From: Palsa-892 sp963751615
GTDB lineage: Bacteria; Pseudomonadota; Alphaproteobacteria; Rhizobiales; Xanthobacteraceae
Assembly: GCA_963751615.1 (NCBI GenBank)
Contig: CAVVVG010000005.1
Location: forward strand, 806,001-870,000
Reading direction: 5' to 3'
Length of the DNA: 64,000 nt
The translations under genes and the position numbers were made by a program. The notes below the pieces were generated by a model. That model was given only the letters and a program-made list of their open reading frames with translations. It was not told where the DNA came from and did not search any database. Below are positions 38,841 to 47,096 of this stretch, one piece after another (positions within the stretch are counted from its first letter, which is position 1; every line of letters starts with the position of its first letter).

Positions 38841-40094
38841 CTACTGGTCAAGTCCGTATAGCGAATGCAAAGTCCGTACCGCAAGCTCCGTATAGGCGGC
38901 GTCGATTAGCACCGAAATTTTGATCTCCGAGGTCGAGATTGCGCGGATATTGATGCCTTTTTCGGCAAGCGCCTTGAACGCACTTGCAGCGACACCAGCA
39001 TGGGTCCGCATGCCAACACCTATGATCGATACCTTTACCACATCGGTCGCCCCTTCCATCGACTTGAAGCCGATGGCACCTTGTGCTTTTTCGAGCGCCT
39101 TTTTTGCGCGCTCGTAATCGACCGCGGGCACCGTGAAAGTAATGTCCGTGAAGCCATCGGCGGAAATGTTCTGGACGATCATGTCCACATTGATATTCGC
39201 GGCCGCGAGCGGGCCGAACAAGGCTGCTGCGATACCCGGCTTGTCGGCGAGCCTGCGGATGGAAATCTGAGCATCGTCCTTCGAGAAGGCGATGCCAGTG
39301 ACGATCTGACTTTCCAAGATTTCCTCCTCATCACAAATAAGCGTGCCGATCGGCTCGTTTCGCCGGTTCAGCTTCGGCTTTTCGGGGTCCTCGAAACTTG
39401 AGCGCACAAAAACGCGCACCTTCTTTTGCATGGCCAGCTCGACCGAGCGTACCTGCAGAACCTTGGCGCCAAGCGATGCCATCTCTAGCATTTCTTCGAA
39501 CGCGACCTTCTCAAGACGCTTGGCCTTTTCCACGACGTTCGGATCGGTCGTGTAGACTCCATCGACGTCTGTGTAGATGTCACAGCGGTCGGCGTGAATC
39601 CCGGCGGCGACCGCGACGGCACTTGTATCCGAACCGCCTCGACCGAACGTAGTGATCCGGCCGGTCTCCTTGTTGACGCCTTGAAAGCCGGAAATCACTG
39701 CAACCTCCCGCCGTTCCTTGAAGCGCTTAATCAGTTCCTCGCCGTTCAGGCCAATGATGTGGGCCGCGGCATGTGAGCCATCGGAATAAATCGGAATTTG
39801 CCAACCCTGCCATGAGCGCGCGGTCACACCCATGCTCTGAAGTACAATCGCGAGCAGACCAGAAGTCACCTGCTCGCCCGAGGCGACAACGGTATCGTAT
39901 TCGCGCGCATCGTGCAGAAGCGAGGCCTCACGGCACCAACCAACGAGCTTATTCGTGGTGCCGGACATCGCGGATACGACCACGGCAACGTCTTGTCCGG
40001 CGTCCCATTCACGCTTGACGTGACGGGCAACGTTGCGGATTCGTTCGATGTCGGCGACTGATGTGCCGCCGAACTTCATGACAAGCCGGGCCAT
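38841..40094 (-). CDS. lysC: Aspartate kinase
   Basis: A 417-residue monofunctional aspartokinase, the first step from aspartate to lysine, threonine and methionine. The kinase domain begins MARLVMKFGGTSV and includes GRGGSDTSAVAVAAG and YTDVDGVYTTDPN; two C-terminal ACT domains (from about 260) carry feedback sites. An upstream extension to 40154 lacks family resemblance, so the ATG at 40094 is used. It is divergent from ubiG across 85 bases. Confidence 0.96.
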   Translation of the reverse strand: MARLVMKFGGTSVADIERIRNVARHVKREWDAGQDVAVVVSAMSGTTNKLVGWCREASLLHDAREYDTVVASGEQVTSGLLAIVLQSMGVTARSWQGWQIPIYSDGSHAAAHIIGLNGEELIKRFKERREVAVISGFQGVNKETGRITTFGRGGSDTSAVAVAAGIHADRCDIYTDVDGVYTTDPNVVEKAKRLEKVAFEEMLEMASLGAKVLQVRSVELAMQKKVRVFVRSSFEDPEKPKLNRRNEPIGTLICDEEEILESQIVTGIAFSKDDAQISIRRLADKPGIAAALFGPLAAANINVDMIVQNISADGFTDITFTVPAVDYERAKKALEKAQGAIGFKSMEGATDVVKVSIIGVGMRTHAGVAASAFKALAEKGINIRAISTSEIKISVLIDAAYTELAVRTLHSLYGLDQ

Positions 40095-40179
40095 AATGCG
40101 CGGGTCCCTTGATAAAACGCGCGTATAGATACAGGCGGCGGCTATGGCCCGCAACGTCTATAGGCGGTAGATAACCGGC

Positions 40180-40935
40180 ATGATGAAGACAAGAAATGCT
40201 GCACGCAGCACGATTGACCGCGAGGAAGTCGCGCAGTTCGCCGCACTTGCGGACGATTGGTGGAATCCGCGGGGCAAGATGGCCCCACTCCATAAGTTCA
40301 ATCCCGTGCGACTTACTTTCATCCGTGATCGGGCCTGCGCACAATTTGGCCGTGACGCGAAAGCGCTCGATAGTCTGAAGGGCTTGCGAATTCTGGACAT
40401 CGGATGCGGTGGTGGCATCGTCTCGGAGCCGCTCGCTCGCCTCGGTGCGAACGTTGTCGGCATCGACCCGGCAAACGAGAACGTAGAGGCCGCGAAACTA
40501 CATATGGTCAATAGCGGCCTTTCGATCGACTACCGGACTATGACGGTCGAGGCGCTGGCCGATTCGAACGAGACGTTCGACATCATCGTCGCATCCGAGG
40601 TGGTAGAGCACGTCGCCGACCTCGATTTCTTCGTTCATCGCGCCGCTGAAATGGTGAAGCCAGGCGGTTTGATGATTGTTACTACTATCAATCGAACACT
40701 CAAGAGTTTTACTCTGGCGATTGTCGGCGCAGAATATATTTTGCGCTGGCTGCCGATTGGCACACACCGATGGGAAAAATTCGTTACGCCTGACGAACTC
40801 GAAAACGCGATCGAGGCGGGAGGGCTCCAGGTCATCGAAGAGAGCGGCATTATGTACGATTTGCTCCACGACCAATGGCGTCGCTCGAACGATATGGACG
40901 TGAATTACATGCTTGCGGCCGAACGTCCGAAATAA
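40180..40935 (+). CDS. ubiG: 3-demethylubiquinone-9 3-O-methyltransferase
   Basis: A 251-residue class I SAM methyltransferase of ubiquinone biosynthesis. Family marks: the N-terminal FAALADDWWNPRGKMAPLHK, motif I LDIGCGGGIVSEPLARLGA (about 72-90), EVVEHVADLDFF, and RTLKSFTLAIVGAEYILRWL with THRWEKFVTP near the end. It probably catalyses both O-methylations in the pathway. The two tandem ATGs at 40180 and 40183 leave a one-codon ambiguity. The EamA gene follows on the same strand after 36 bases. Confidence 0.95.
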   Translation: MMKTRNAARSTIDREEVAQFAALADDWWNPRGKMAPLHKFNPVRLTFIRDRACAQFGRDAKALDSLKGLRILDIGCGGGIVSEPLARLGANVVGIDPANENVEAAKLHMVNSGLSIDYRTMTVEALADSNETFDIIVASEVVEHVADLDFFVHRAAEMVKPGGLMIVTTINRTLKSFTLAIVGAEYILRWLPIGTHRWEKFVTPDELENAIEAGGLQVIEESGIMYDLLHDQWRRSNDMDVNYMLAAERPK

Positions 40936-40971
40936 TTCCGGAAACCCTGTCGGCCACAGGAATACGAAAAA

Positions 40972-41868
40972 ATGCTCTCCTCGGCGTGGCTCTGGGTAAT
41001 CGTCACAGTCATCGCTTCCTTGGGCCAAACCGCCCGCAATGCGATCCAGCGCAGTCTCACGCGAACGATCGGCACCGTCGGTGCCACACTCGTTCGATTC
41101 TTGTTCGGCCTACCTTTTGGGATATTATTTTTGCTTCTGCTGGAAGCATGCACGACAATTCCGGTGCCTGCCTCCAATTTGCCATTCGTTCTATGGGCGA
41201 CGCTCGGCGCATTTTCTCAAGTTGTGGCAACCGCATTGATGTTAATAGCAATGAACGAACGCTCCTTTGTCGTCGCCACTGCCTATATCAAGACTGAGCC
41301 CGTGCTAGTCGCCATTTTTGGGCTCACTTTTCTTGGCGACGCACTAACTTTCCAAACCGCCGCTGCGATTCTGATCGCGACCGTCGGCGTCATGATGATT
41401 TCATGGACGCGCGGAGCGGAAAGCTCTTCCTGGAAACCCCTACTGTTTGGAATGGGCGCGGCAACCCTGTTCGGAATTTCGGCCGTTTCCTTTCGTGGCG
41501 CCATCCGCTCCCTCGATACGAGCTCGTTCGTAATGGCGGCTACCTTCTCGCTCGCGATTGGGCTCTTCATCCAGACAGCGCTGCTGACGGTCTATCTCCT
41601 GGTCTTCGATCGGACTACGTTGCTCGCGATTCTCCGTGAATGGCGACCGTCACTTTTCGCTGGCTTTCTGGGCGCGGCCTCTTCGCAATTCTGGTTTCTC
41701 GGTTTTGCGCTCACGAGCGCGGCCAACGTCCGCACACTCGCGCTGATTGAAGTGCTGTTCGCGCAATTCGTCACACACGGGATTTTCAAAGAAAAGATCT
41801 CGCTGCGGGAGATCGCTGGAATACTGCTGCTCGTCGGCGGGATCGCCTTACTACTTTGGGCGCACTAG
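40972..41868 (+). CDS. EamA-type DMT superfamily transporter
   Basis: A 298-residue inner-membrane protein with ten predicted helices forming two EamA repeats (first repeat through SFVVATAYIKTEPVLVAIFG; second from FGMGAATLFGISAVSFRGAI to EKISLREIAGILLLVGGIAL). The phrase AYIKTEPVLVAIFG is the usual end of the first repeat. Exporter function is a family-level inference; the substrate is unknown. It ends six bases before the convergent DUF1178 gene. Confidence 0.9.
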   Translation: MLSSAWLWVIVTVIASLGQTARNAIQRSLTRTIGTVGATLVRFLFGLPFGILFLLLLEACTTIPVPASNLPFVLWATLGAFSQVVATALMLIAMNERSFVVATAYIKTEPVLVAIFGLTFLGDALTFQTAAAILIATVGVMMISWTRGAESSSWKPLLFGMGAATLFGISAVSFRGAIRSLDTSSFVMAATFSLAIGLFIQTALLTVYLLVFDRTTLLAILREWRPSLFAGFLGAASSQFWFLGFALTSAANVRTLALIEVLFAQFVTHGIFKEKISLREIAGILLLVGGIALLLWAH

Positions 41869-41874
41869 CCCCGT

Positions 41875-42324
41875 TCAGTTGTGTTCTTCGGGCAAGATCG
41901 GAAGCGGCTGCACTTCGACACCTTCTTCCAACAGAGAACGCACTTCATCGAATTTGGCATTGCCATAAATCGAGCGCGATTCAATTTCCTCGTGGTGCAT
42001 TTGCCGCGCAAGCTTTGGAAATTGATCGCCAACATTTTCGGCATTTTTTGTCACGTGCTCACGCAGTGCTTTCAGCAATTTTCGTGCTTCCTGCTCTTTT
42101 TCAGACAGCAATGCGACCGGTTGCCGCTTATCCCCAGCTTCCTTGCTGCGTTTTCGTTTGCTGGCCTGGATTGCAGGCGCCATGACCGCCTTGGAAACTT
42201 TTCTGGAACCGCAAACCGGGCAATCGACGAGGCCGCGCTCGAGCTGCCGTTCGCTTTCCGCAGAATTCTGAAACCAGCTTTCGAACTCGTGGCCGGCTTC
42301 GCATATGAGTGCGTAGTGTATCAC
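41875..42324 (-). CDS. DUF1178 family protein
   Basis: A 149-residue small protein with four Cys positions fitting a zinc ribbon: YALICEAGHEFESWF at the start and LVDCPVCGSRKVSKAV at about 35-50. DUF1178 is widespread in alphaproteobacteria with no assigned function. It overlaps the stop of the upstream nitrilase gene by four bases (ATGA), a conserved pairing in this order. Confidence 0.92.
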   Translation of the reverse strand: MIHYALICEAGHEFESWFQNSAESERQLERGLVDCPVCGSRKVSKAVMAPAIQASKRKRSKEAGDKRQPVALLSEKEQEARKLLKALREHVTKNAENVGDQFPKLARQMHHEEIESRSIYGNAKFDEVRSLLEEGVEVQPLPILPEEHN

Positions 42325-43196
42325 AGGGCTCTGCCGATCAGATGCAATCGGCCCTTATCTGCTGGTGACGTGACTTCAAAGCGTCGTCCGTGTTGAAGCG
42401 AAGGAATGCGCGAATGCGCGTACACCACAAGCGCGGGATCAATTTCCGCCATGATAACGCCCGGATCGGTACCGCCTTCGGCGATAATCCGACCCCATGG
42501 GTCGACCGCAATGCTGTGGCCGAACGTATCACGCCCATTCTCATGGTGCCCGCCCTGAGCCGCCGCCAGCACGAATGCGCCCGTTTCGATCGCACGCGCT
42601 CGTATCAGCACATGCCAGTGCGATTCACCGGTCTGTTTGGTGAACGCGGAAGGGATTGCGAGAAATTGCGCGCCGGCCTCAGCAAGCGCGCGATAAAGAG
42701 AAGGGAAACGCAAATCGTAGCAGACCGTAAGCCCCAGACGGCCCCAGGGTAGATTGGCAAGAACCGCGTTTTCGCCGGGTTGATAGGTGTTCGACTCTCG
42801 ATAGCTTTCTCCACCTGGAAGCTCGACGTCGAACAGATGGATCTTGTCATATCGAACCACAATCTCCCCGACAGGGTCGATCAAAAGGCTTCGGTTCGCT
42901 GCCTTTTCCGGCGAAGCTTTGACGGCAAGTGAACCGACATGAAAATAAATCTTCAGCTCACATGCGAGCTCGCGAAACGTCGCGAGCGTTGGGTCGCGCT
43001 CCTCGTCGACGATGGTCGCAAACAACGTCTTGCGATTCAGCTCCATCAAATTCGTCATTTCGGGCGTCTGCACATAGTCAGCACCCAGTGCCTTGGCCTC
43101 GCGCGCAAGCTTTACAGCCAACTCGATATTTGCCTCGACCGACCGGCTGCTCCGCATCTGCAGGAGCCCGGCACGAAATGTTTTGCTGGAAGCCAT
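42321..43196 (-). CDS. Carbon-nitrogen hydrolase (Nit2/omega-amidase-like)
   Basis: A 291-residue nitrilase-superfamily enzyme. The Glu-Lys-Cys triad is visible: VQTPEMTNL (Glu), RYDKIHLFDVEL (Lys) and LTVCYDLRFPSLY (Cys). The last segment, with FPSLY, is typical of the Nit1/Nit2 branch that hydrolyses deaminated glutathione or alpha-ketoglutaramate rather than nitriles. It is followed by DUF1178. In related genomes grxC and comF lie just upstream on the same strand; here only a comF remnant remains. Confidence 0.93.
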   Translation of the reverse strand: MASSKTFRAGLLQMRSSRSVEANIELAVKLAREAKALGADYVQTPEMTNLMELNRKTLFATIVDEERDPTLATFRELACELKIYFHVGSLAVKASPEKAANRSLLIDPVGEIVVRYDKIHLFDVELPGGESYRESNTYQPGENAVLANLPWGRLGLTVCYDLRFPSLYRALAEAGAQFLAIPSAFTKQTGESHWHVLIRARAIETGAFVLAAAQGGHHENGRDTFGHSIAVDPWGRIIAEGGTDPGVIMAEIDPALVVYAHSRIPSLQHGRRFEVTSPADKGRLHLIGRAL

Positions 43197-43237
43197 GCAG
43201 CCTCTCCAACACTGAAACTCTTAATTCTATGTATACC

Positions 43238-43405
43238 TGATCTACAATTCTTGCCAGCACGAGCACGTCCACGTAAGAAACGTCGGCGCACAGGGCTTTC
43301 GTGCAAAGATCCACCGCGGCGTTAGAGTCGCCCTGCGATTGAACGAGATCCGTCCCGATCCTTAAGAAAATGCGGATAGCTCGGTCTTCGAAATGAACAT
43401 TTGTA
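43238..43405 (-). pseudogene. comF: Remnant of comF (phosphoribosyltransferase C-terminus)
   Basis: The minus strand reads NVHFEDRAIRIFLRIGTD, then LVQSQGDSNAAVDLCTKALC, then ADVSYVDVLVLARIVD without an internal stop. This lines up with the ComF C-terminus: NV..AF.., LLVDDV.TSGAT..AC...L..AGA..VDVLTLARVV. The PRPP-binding DD.TSGAT core is eroded to GTDLVQSQGDSN, the N-terminal two thirds is missing, and the original stop is gone: the frame runs on into the nitrilase gene in another phase. The grxC gene that normally separates comF and the nitrilase gene is absent too. Identification is by motif pattern and position. Confidence 0.65.
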
Positions 43406-43439
43406 CAGCCTAGATAGTATCGGCATGATCACTACCGTC

Positions 43440-44339
43440 ATGATCGCACCGCAACTTTTTGACCGAAAATTGCTGATCGACCGGCGACGTCGTGCAATCC
43501 GGCTGGGCGCGGAAACATTTTTGCTGGATCGGGTATCAAACGAATTGGTGGAGCGTCTCGCGCTCGTAAAACGCCACTTCCCGTTGGCGCTGGATCTCGG
43601 CACACCCGGAGACGGGCTCACTTCGGTACTCAAGGCAAGCAAACAGGTCGATCAAATTATTATCTGCGAGCCGCTCGCTCAATTGCGCGCGCCAGACATG
43701 GGACGTGTGATCGGTGACGAAGAAGCACTGCCCTTCGGTGAAGAAAAATTTAATCTGATAGTGTCGGCGCTTTCGTTGCAAGCCGTGAACGACCTTCCCG
43801 GCGCTCTCCTGCAAATCCGGCGATCCCTGAAGCCCGACGGGCTGATGCTTGCCGCCATGGTCGGCGGCGACACTCTGACCGAATTGCGCGAAAGCATCAC
43901 GATAGCCGAATCCGAAATTCGCGGCGGCGCGGGACTGCGCGTCGTCCCTTTTGCCGATATCAGGGCACTGGGCTCTCTCTTGCAGCGCGCGGGATTTGCA
44001 CTTCCAGTTGTAGATCTGGATCGGCTTACCCTGAACTATGCGGACCTAATCCGGCTAGGACGCGATCTCACGCGCATGGGGGCAACCAACACGTTGACTG
44101 AACGAAGCCGCAAGCCGCTAACGCGGTCAATTCTCTCTCGCGCCATGGAAATTTATGCGGAGCGTTTCGCTAGTGAAAGCAAGCGCGGCATTCGGGCGAC
44201 TGTGGACATTCTCTGGTTGTCAGGCTGGGCGCCGCATAAAAGTCAACAGAAACCGCTCAAACCAGGTTCGGCAAAAGTGAGATTGGCCGATGCGCTCGGA
44301 ACGATCGAACGCCCGGCGGGCGAAAAGACAGAGCGTTAG
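43440..44339 (+). CDS. SAM-dependent methyltransferase (BioC/NDUFAF5-like)
   Basis: A 299-residue class I methyltransferase: LFDRKLLIDRRRRAIRLG at the N-terminus, motif I LDLGTPGDGLTS (replacing the usual DLGCGxG), GDEEALPFGEEKFNLIVSAL as motif II, and LKPDGLMLAAMVGGDTLTEL. This architecture is shared with BioC and with the mitochondrial complex I factor NDUFAF5, a protein hydroxylase that has lost methyl transfer. The frame opens at 43401, but MIAPQLFDRKLL at 43440 matches the family N-terminus. In rhizobia this gene is normally divergent from comF, which supports the remnant call next to it. Confidence 0.88.
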   Translation: MIAPQLFDRKLLIDRRRRAIRLGAETFLLDRVSNELVERLALVKRHFPLALDLGTPGDGLTSVLKASKQVDQIIICEPLAQLRAPDMGRVIGDEEALPFGEEKFNLIVSALSLQAVNDLPGALLQIRRSLKPDGLMLAAMVGGDTLTELRESITIAESEIRGGAGLRVVPFADIRALGSLLQRAGFALPVVDLDRLTLNYADLIRLGRDLTRMGATNTLTERSRKPLTRSILSRAMEIYAERFASESKRGIRATVDILWLSGWAPHKSQQKPLKPGSAKVRLADALGTIERPAGEKTER

Positions 44340-44440
44340 TCCGCTTCAGGACATATAGACGTCGACAACTCTTGAATGGATTTTGTCGCGAATCCGACCG
44401 CGATACAAAAAACATACTCCGCAATGATTCCCTTCCTGGA

Positions 44441-44854
44441 TCAACGACGCGACACTGACATGAGCTCGATTAGGTGTGGGATCAGCGGCTCGTCCGCCGG
44501 CGGCATCGGAAAATCCTTTAGCCGCTGCGGTCTCACCCAGGCAATTTCCTGTCCCTCTATCGCCGACACTGTCCCCTCCCATCGCCGGCAAATATAGAGC
44601 GGCATGAGAAGATGAAAGTCTTCGTAGCTGTGGCTGGCGAAGGCAAGTGGCGCAAGACAATCTTCCTTTACCTCGATTCCAAGCTCCTCCTTCAGTTCCC
44701 GAATCAGCGTGTCCTCGGGCCGTTCGCCGGTCTCCAGTTTGCCCCCGGGAAATTCCCAGAGACCTTGCATCAGCTTGCCGGAGGGACGGCGGGCAAGCAA
44801 AACCCGACCATCGGAATCGACAAGCGCACAAGCCGCAACAAGTACCAGCTTCAC
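44441..44854 (-). CDS. mutT: MutT-type Nudix hydrolase (8-oxo-dGTP diphosphatase)
   Basis: A 137-residue enzyme removing oxidised GTP precursors. The Nudix box is complete: GGKLETGERPEDTLIRELKE followed by ELGI. The surrounding RPSGKLMQGLWEFPG and YEDFHLLMPLYICRRWEG also match MutT. The start is taken as the GTG at 44854, five bases after the argJ stop, since the product MKLVLVAACALVDSDG is the usual N-terminus; an in-frame ATG at 44911 would add 19 residues overlapping argJ. The gene is co-transcribed with argJ. Confidence 0.9.
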   Translation of the reverse strand: MKLVLVAACALVDSDGRVLLARRPSGKLMQGLWEFPGGKLETGERPEDTLIRELKEELGIEVKEDCLAPLAFASHSYEDFHLLMPLYICRRWEGTVSAIEGQEIAWVRPQRLKDFPMPPADEPLIPHLIELMSVSRR

Positions 44855-44859
44855 GCTCC

Positions 44860-46098
44860 TCAGCTCCGGTAATCGCCATTGATGGCGACATATTCCTGAG
44901 TGAGATCGCAAGTCAAAACCCGATCCTTGCCGTGACCAAGTCCCAGGTCGACCATAAGATCGATCACATCGCCCTTCATATAGGCTGATACTTCTTCCTC
45001 ACTGTAAGAAGGATCACGCGCGCCCTTGTGTGCGACACGAATATCGCCGAACCAGATTTTGAGCTTGTCACGCGAAGCAGGCTCACCCGCTTTGCCGACA
45101 GCCATCACAACACGCCCCCAATTCGCGTCCTCACCTGCTATGGCAGTTTTCACCAGTGGCGAATTCGCAATCGAAAGCGCAATACGGCGCGCCGATCTTT
45201 TCGATATGGCTCCGTTCACCTGAACACGCACGAGCTTGCGCGCCCCTTCGCCGTCACGCGCAATTTGCTCGGATAGATTGGCGAGCACGGCATGAAGGGC
45301 GTGGCGAAAGCCCTGAAGTCGTACATCTTTTGCCTTTGAAATTTTTGGCGCACCTTGTTTTGATGCTGTTCCGGTCGCAAAAAGAAGCAAAGTATCCGAG
45401 GTCGAAGTGTCGCCGTCGATCGTGACCGCATTAAACGTATCCTCGACTTCACTTTTCAAAAGTCCGCGCAAGGCCACGGCAGAAATCGGCGCATCGGTAA
45501 AAACGAATGCGAGCATTGTCGCCATGTCCGGCGCAATCATTCCTGCGCCCTTGGCAAACCCGTTGATGCAGACTGTCGCTTTGCCGAGCTTGGCGCTTGC
45601 TGTTGCGAGCTTCGGAAATGTGTCCGTGGTCATGATCGCTTTCGCCGCATCCAGCCAGGTGTCGCCGCGCGCGTTAATGGCGAGACTGTCGAGCACCCCG
45701 TTGAATTTCGATGCATCTAGAGGTTCTCCGATCACGCCCGTCGAGGCGAGGAATACTTCGCTCACCGAGCAACCTGCGGCTATGGAGGCTAGCTTCGCCG
45801 TGAACGCGGTCTGTGTCCGGCCAACCTTTCCAGTGAACGCGTTCGCGTTGCCGGAATTCACCACCAGGGCGCGAGCCTTGCCTCCACGCAGTTTATCTCG
45901 ACACCATTCGACCGGAGATGAGGGGCAGAGAGAGCGCGTCGTTACACCCGCAACAGCGGTACCGGCGTCAAATAGCACAAGCAGCACGTCAGTTCGACCC
46001 TTGTAGCGAATGCCGGCTACGCCTGTCGCGAGCCGCACGCCGTGAATCGGCGGTAGACGCGGGACCGATTTCGGTGCGAGCGGCGATATACCCCCCAT
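44860..46098 (-). CDS. argJ: Bifunctional ornithine acetyltransferase/N-acetylglutamate synthase
   Basis: A 412-residue enzyme of the cyclic arginine pathway that transfers acetyl from N-acetylornithine to glutamate. It is made as a precursor that cuts itself before the nucleophilic Thr in GMIAPDMATMLAFVF (about residue 190); both halves of the site are intact. Further marks are CPSSPVEWCRD, SGNANAFTG and VMAVGKAGEP. The last residues ING(D)Y and RS match the conserved C-terminus. It lies between the PPIase and mutT genes on the same strand, a standard order in rhizobia next to secA. Confidence 0.96.
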   Translation of the reverse strand: MGGISPLAPKSVPRLPPIHGVRLATGVAGIRYKGRTDVLLVLFDAGTAVAGVTTRSLCPSSPVEWCRDKLRGGKARALVVNSGNANAFTGKVGRTQTAFTAKLASIAAGCSVSEVFLASTGVIGEPLDASKFNGVLDSLAINARGDTWLDAAKAIMTTDTFPKLATASAKLGKATVCINGFAKGAGMIAPDMATMLAFVFTDAPISAVALRGLLKSEVEDTFNAVTIDGDTSTSDTLLLFATGTASKQGAPKISKAKDVRLQGFRHALHAVLANLSEQIARDGEGARKLVRVQVNGAISKRSARRIALSIANSPLVKTAIAGEDANWGRVVMAVGKAGEPASRDKLKIWFGDIRVAHKGARDPSYSEEEVSAYMKGDVIDLMVDLGLGHGKDRVLTCDLTQEYVAINGDYRS

Positions 46099-46105
46099 CC
46101 CTGAC

Positions 46106-46942
46106 TTACTTTTTCTTGTCGTCTGCGGGCGGGGTCGTCGGCTGCGTGAAGCGTTCGATCTTTGCTGTTTCCTGGGCCTTCGTCACTAGTTCGTCGCCCT
46201 TTTTTTGTAAGAGGACAAGTTTGATTCGGTCCTTGAGCGCGTCCAAGGGCGGCGGCGTGGTGACGCGCTTATCCTCGACCTTGATGATGTGCCAGCCAAA
46301 TTGACTTTTTACCGGATCGGAGATCTTTCCCTTGTCGAGCTTAAAGGCGGCCTCGCCGAATTCAGGAACGACTTTGTCCTTCGTAATATAGCCGAGATCA
46401 CCACCGTCCGACGAGCCGGGGTCTTTTGACGTCTCCTTCGCAAGCTTCACAAAATCCTCACCCGCTTTCAGTTTCGCGGCGACGTCTTTTGCTTGCGCTT
46501 CCGTCTCGACGAGAATGTGTCGCACATGCGCTTCGGCAACCGGTTTTACATTGTCGTCATAGAATTTCTTGATGTCACTATCGCTGATGTTCTTAGTTTC
46601 ATCCGCCATCAACGTATCGACCATCACTTTCTTGCGCGCAAAGGCCAGCTTTTGTGCAAAAGACGGCGACTGATCGATCTTCTTCGTTTCAGCGAGTTGC
46701 GACAAAAGATTGACCTCAATGAGATAGGCGAGCAGCGCGTCGCGCCGTACGTCCCCCTGCGCCTCCCCGGGAAGATTGCCGCCGATTTCAGCCTCCGCGA
46801 CGGCAAGATCGCTCTGGCGGATTTCCGTACCGTTTACCTTGGCAAGCACGGGATCCGTACCCTGCGCCACGGCAAAATTGGTGCCAATAAATATGATCAC
46901 AAGGGCGAGAATAGAAGCCAGCGACGTGAAGCGTAGGCGCAT
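46106..46942 (-). CDS. Periplasmic parvulin-type peptidyl-prolyl isomerase
   Basis: A 278-residue exported protein. A signal peptide (ILALVIIFIGTNFAVAQG) precedes a helical N-domain (about 35-130) like that of SurA/PrsA chaperones and a parvulin domain (about 135-225: AHVRHILVETEAQAKDVAAK, DLGYITKDKVVPEFGEAAF, GWHIIKVEDKR). It probably helps folding of outer-membrane or periplasmic proteins. The gene is divergent from secA, so a chaperone and the export motor share one control region. Confidence 0.93.
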   Translation of the reverse strand: MRLRFTSLASILALVIIFIGTNFAVAQGTDPVLAKVNGTEIRQSDLAVAEAEIGGNLPGEAQGDVRRDALLAYLIEVNLLSQLAETKKIDQSPSFAQKLAFARKKVMVDTLMADETKNISDSDIKKFYDDNVKPVAEAHVRHILVETEAQAKDVAAKLKAGEDFVKLAKETSKDPGSSDGGDLGYITKDKVVPEFGEAAFKLDKGKISDPVKSQFGWHIIKVEDKRVTTPPPLDALKDRIKLVLLQKKGDELVTKAQETAKIERFTQPTTPPADDKKK

Positions 46943-47032
46943 CGGAAAATCCTTGGATTTTAGCGCCGGATTAGCGCGGCGGGAGGGTGGCGTAAGCGTG
47001 CGGCTGAAGCAAGGCCAAGCCTAGCGGATACA

Positions 47033-47061
47033 TTGACAAGGTAGTAGGTGGTCCATATCTC
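47033..47061 (+). promoter_or_regulatory. Candidate secA promoter
   Basis: TTGACA at 47033-47038 and TATCTC at 47056-47061 are separated by 17 bases; transcription would begin near 47068, some 30 bases before the secA ATG. The -35 is perfect, the -10 weak. Confidence 0.5.
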
Positions 47062-47096
47062 TCGGCAGCTCTCCAACCGGGCAATTTGGATTCCGT

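Noticed and set aside
43078..43314. 78-codon minus-strand frame read as a degraded glutaredoxin
   Set aside because: A motif resembling VEIYT.ALC was considered, but the CPYC site is missing and the alignment needs gaps; the ComF C-terminus explains the same frame without gaps.
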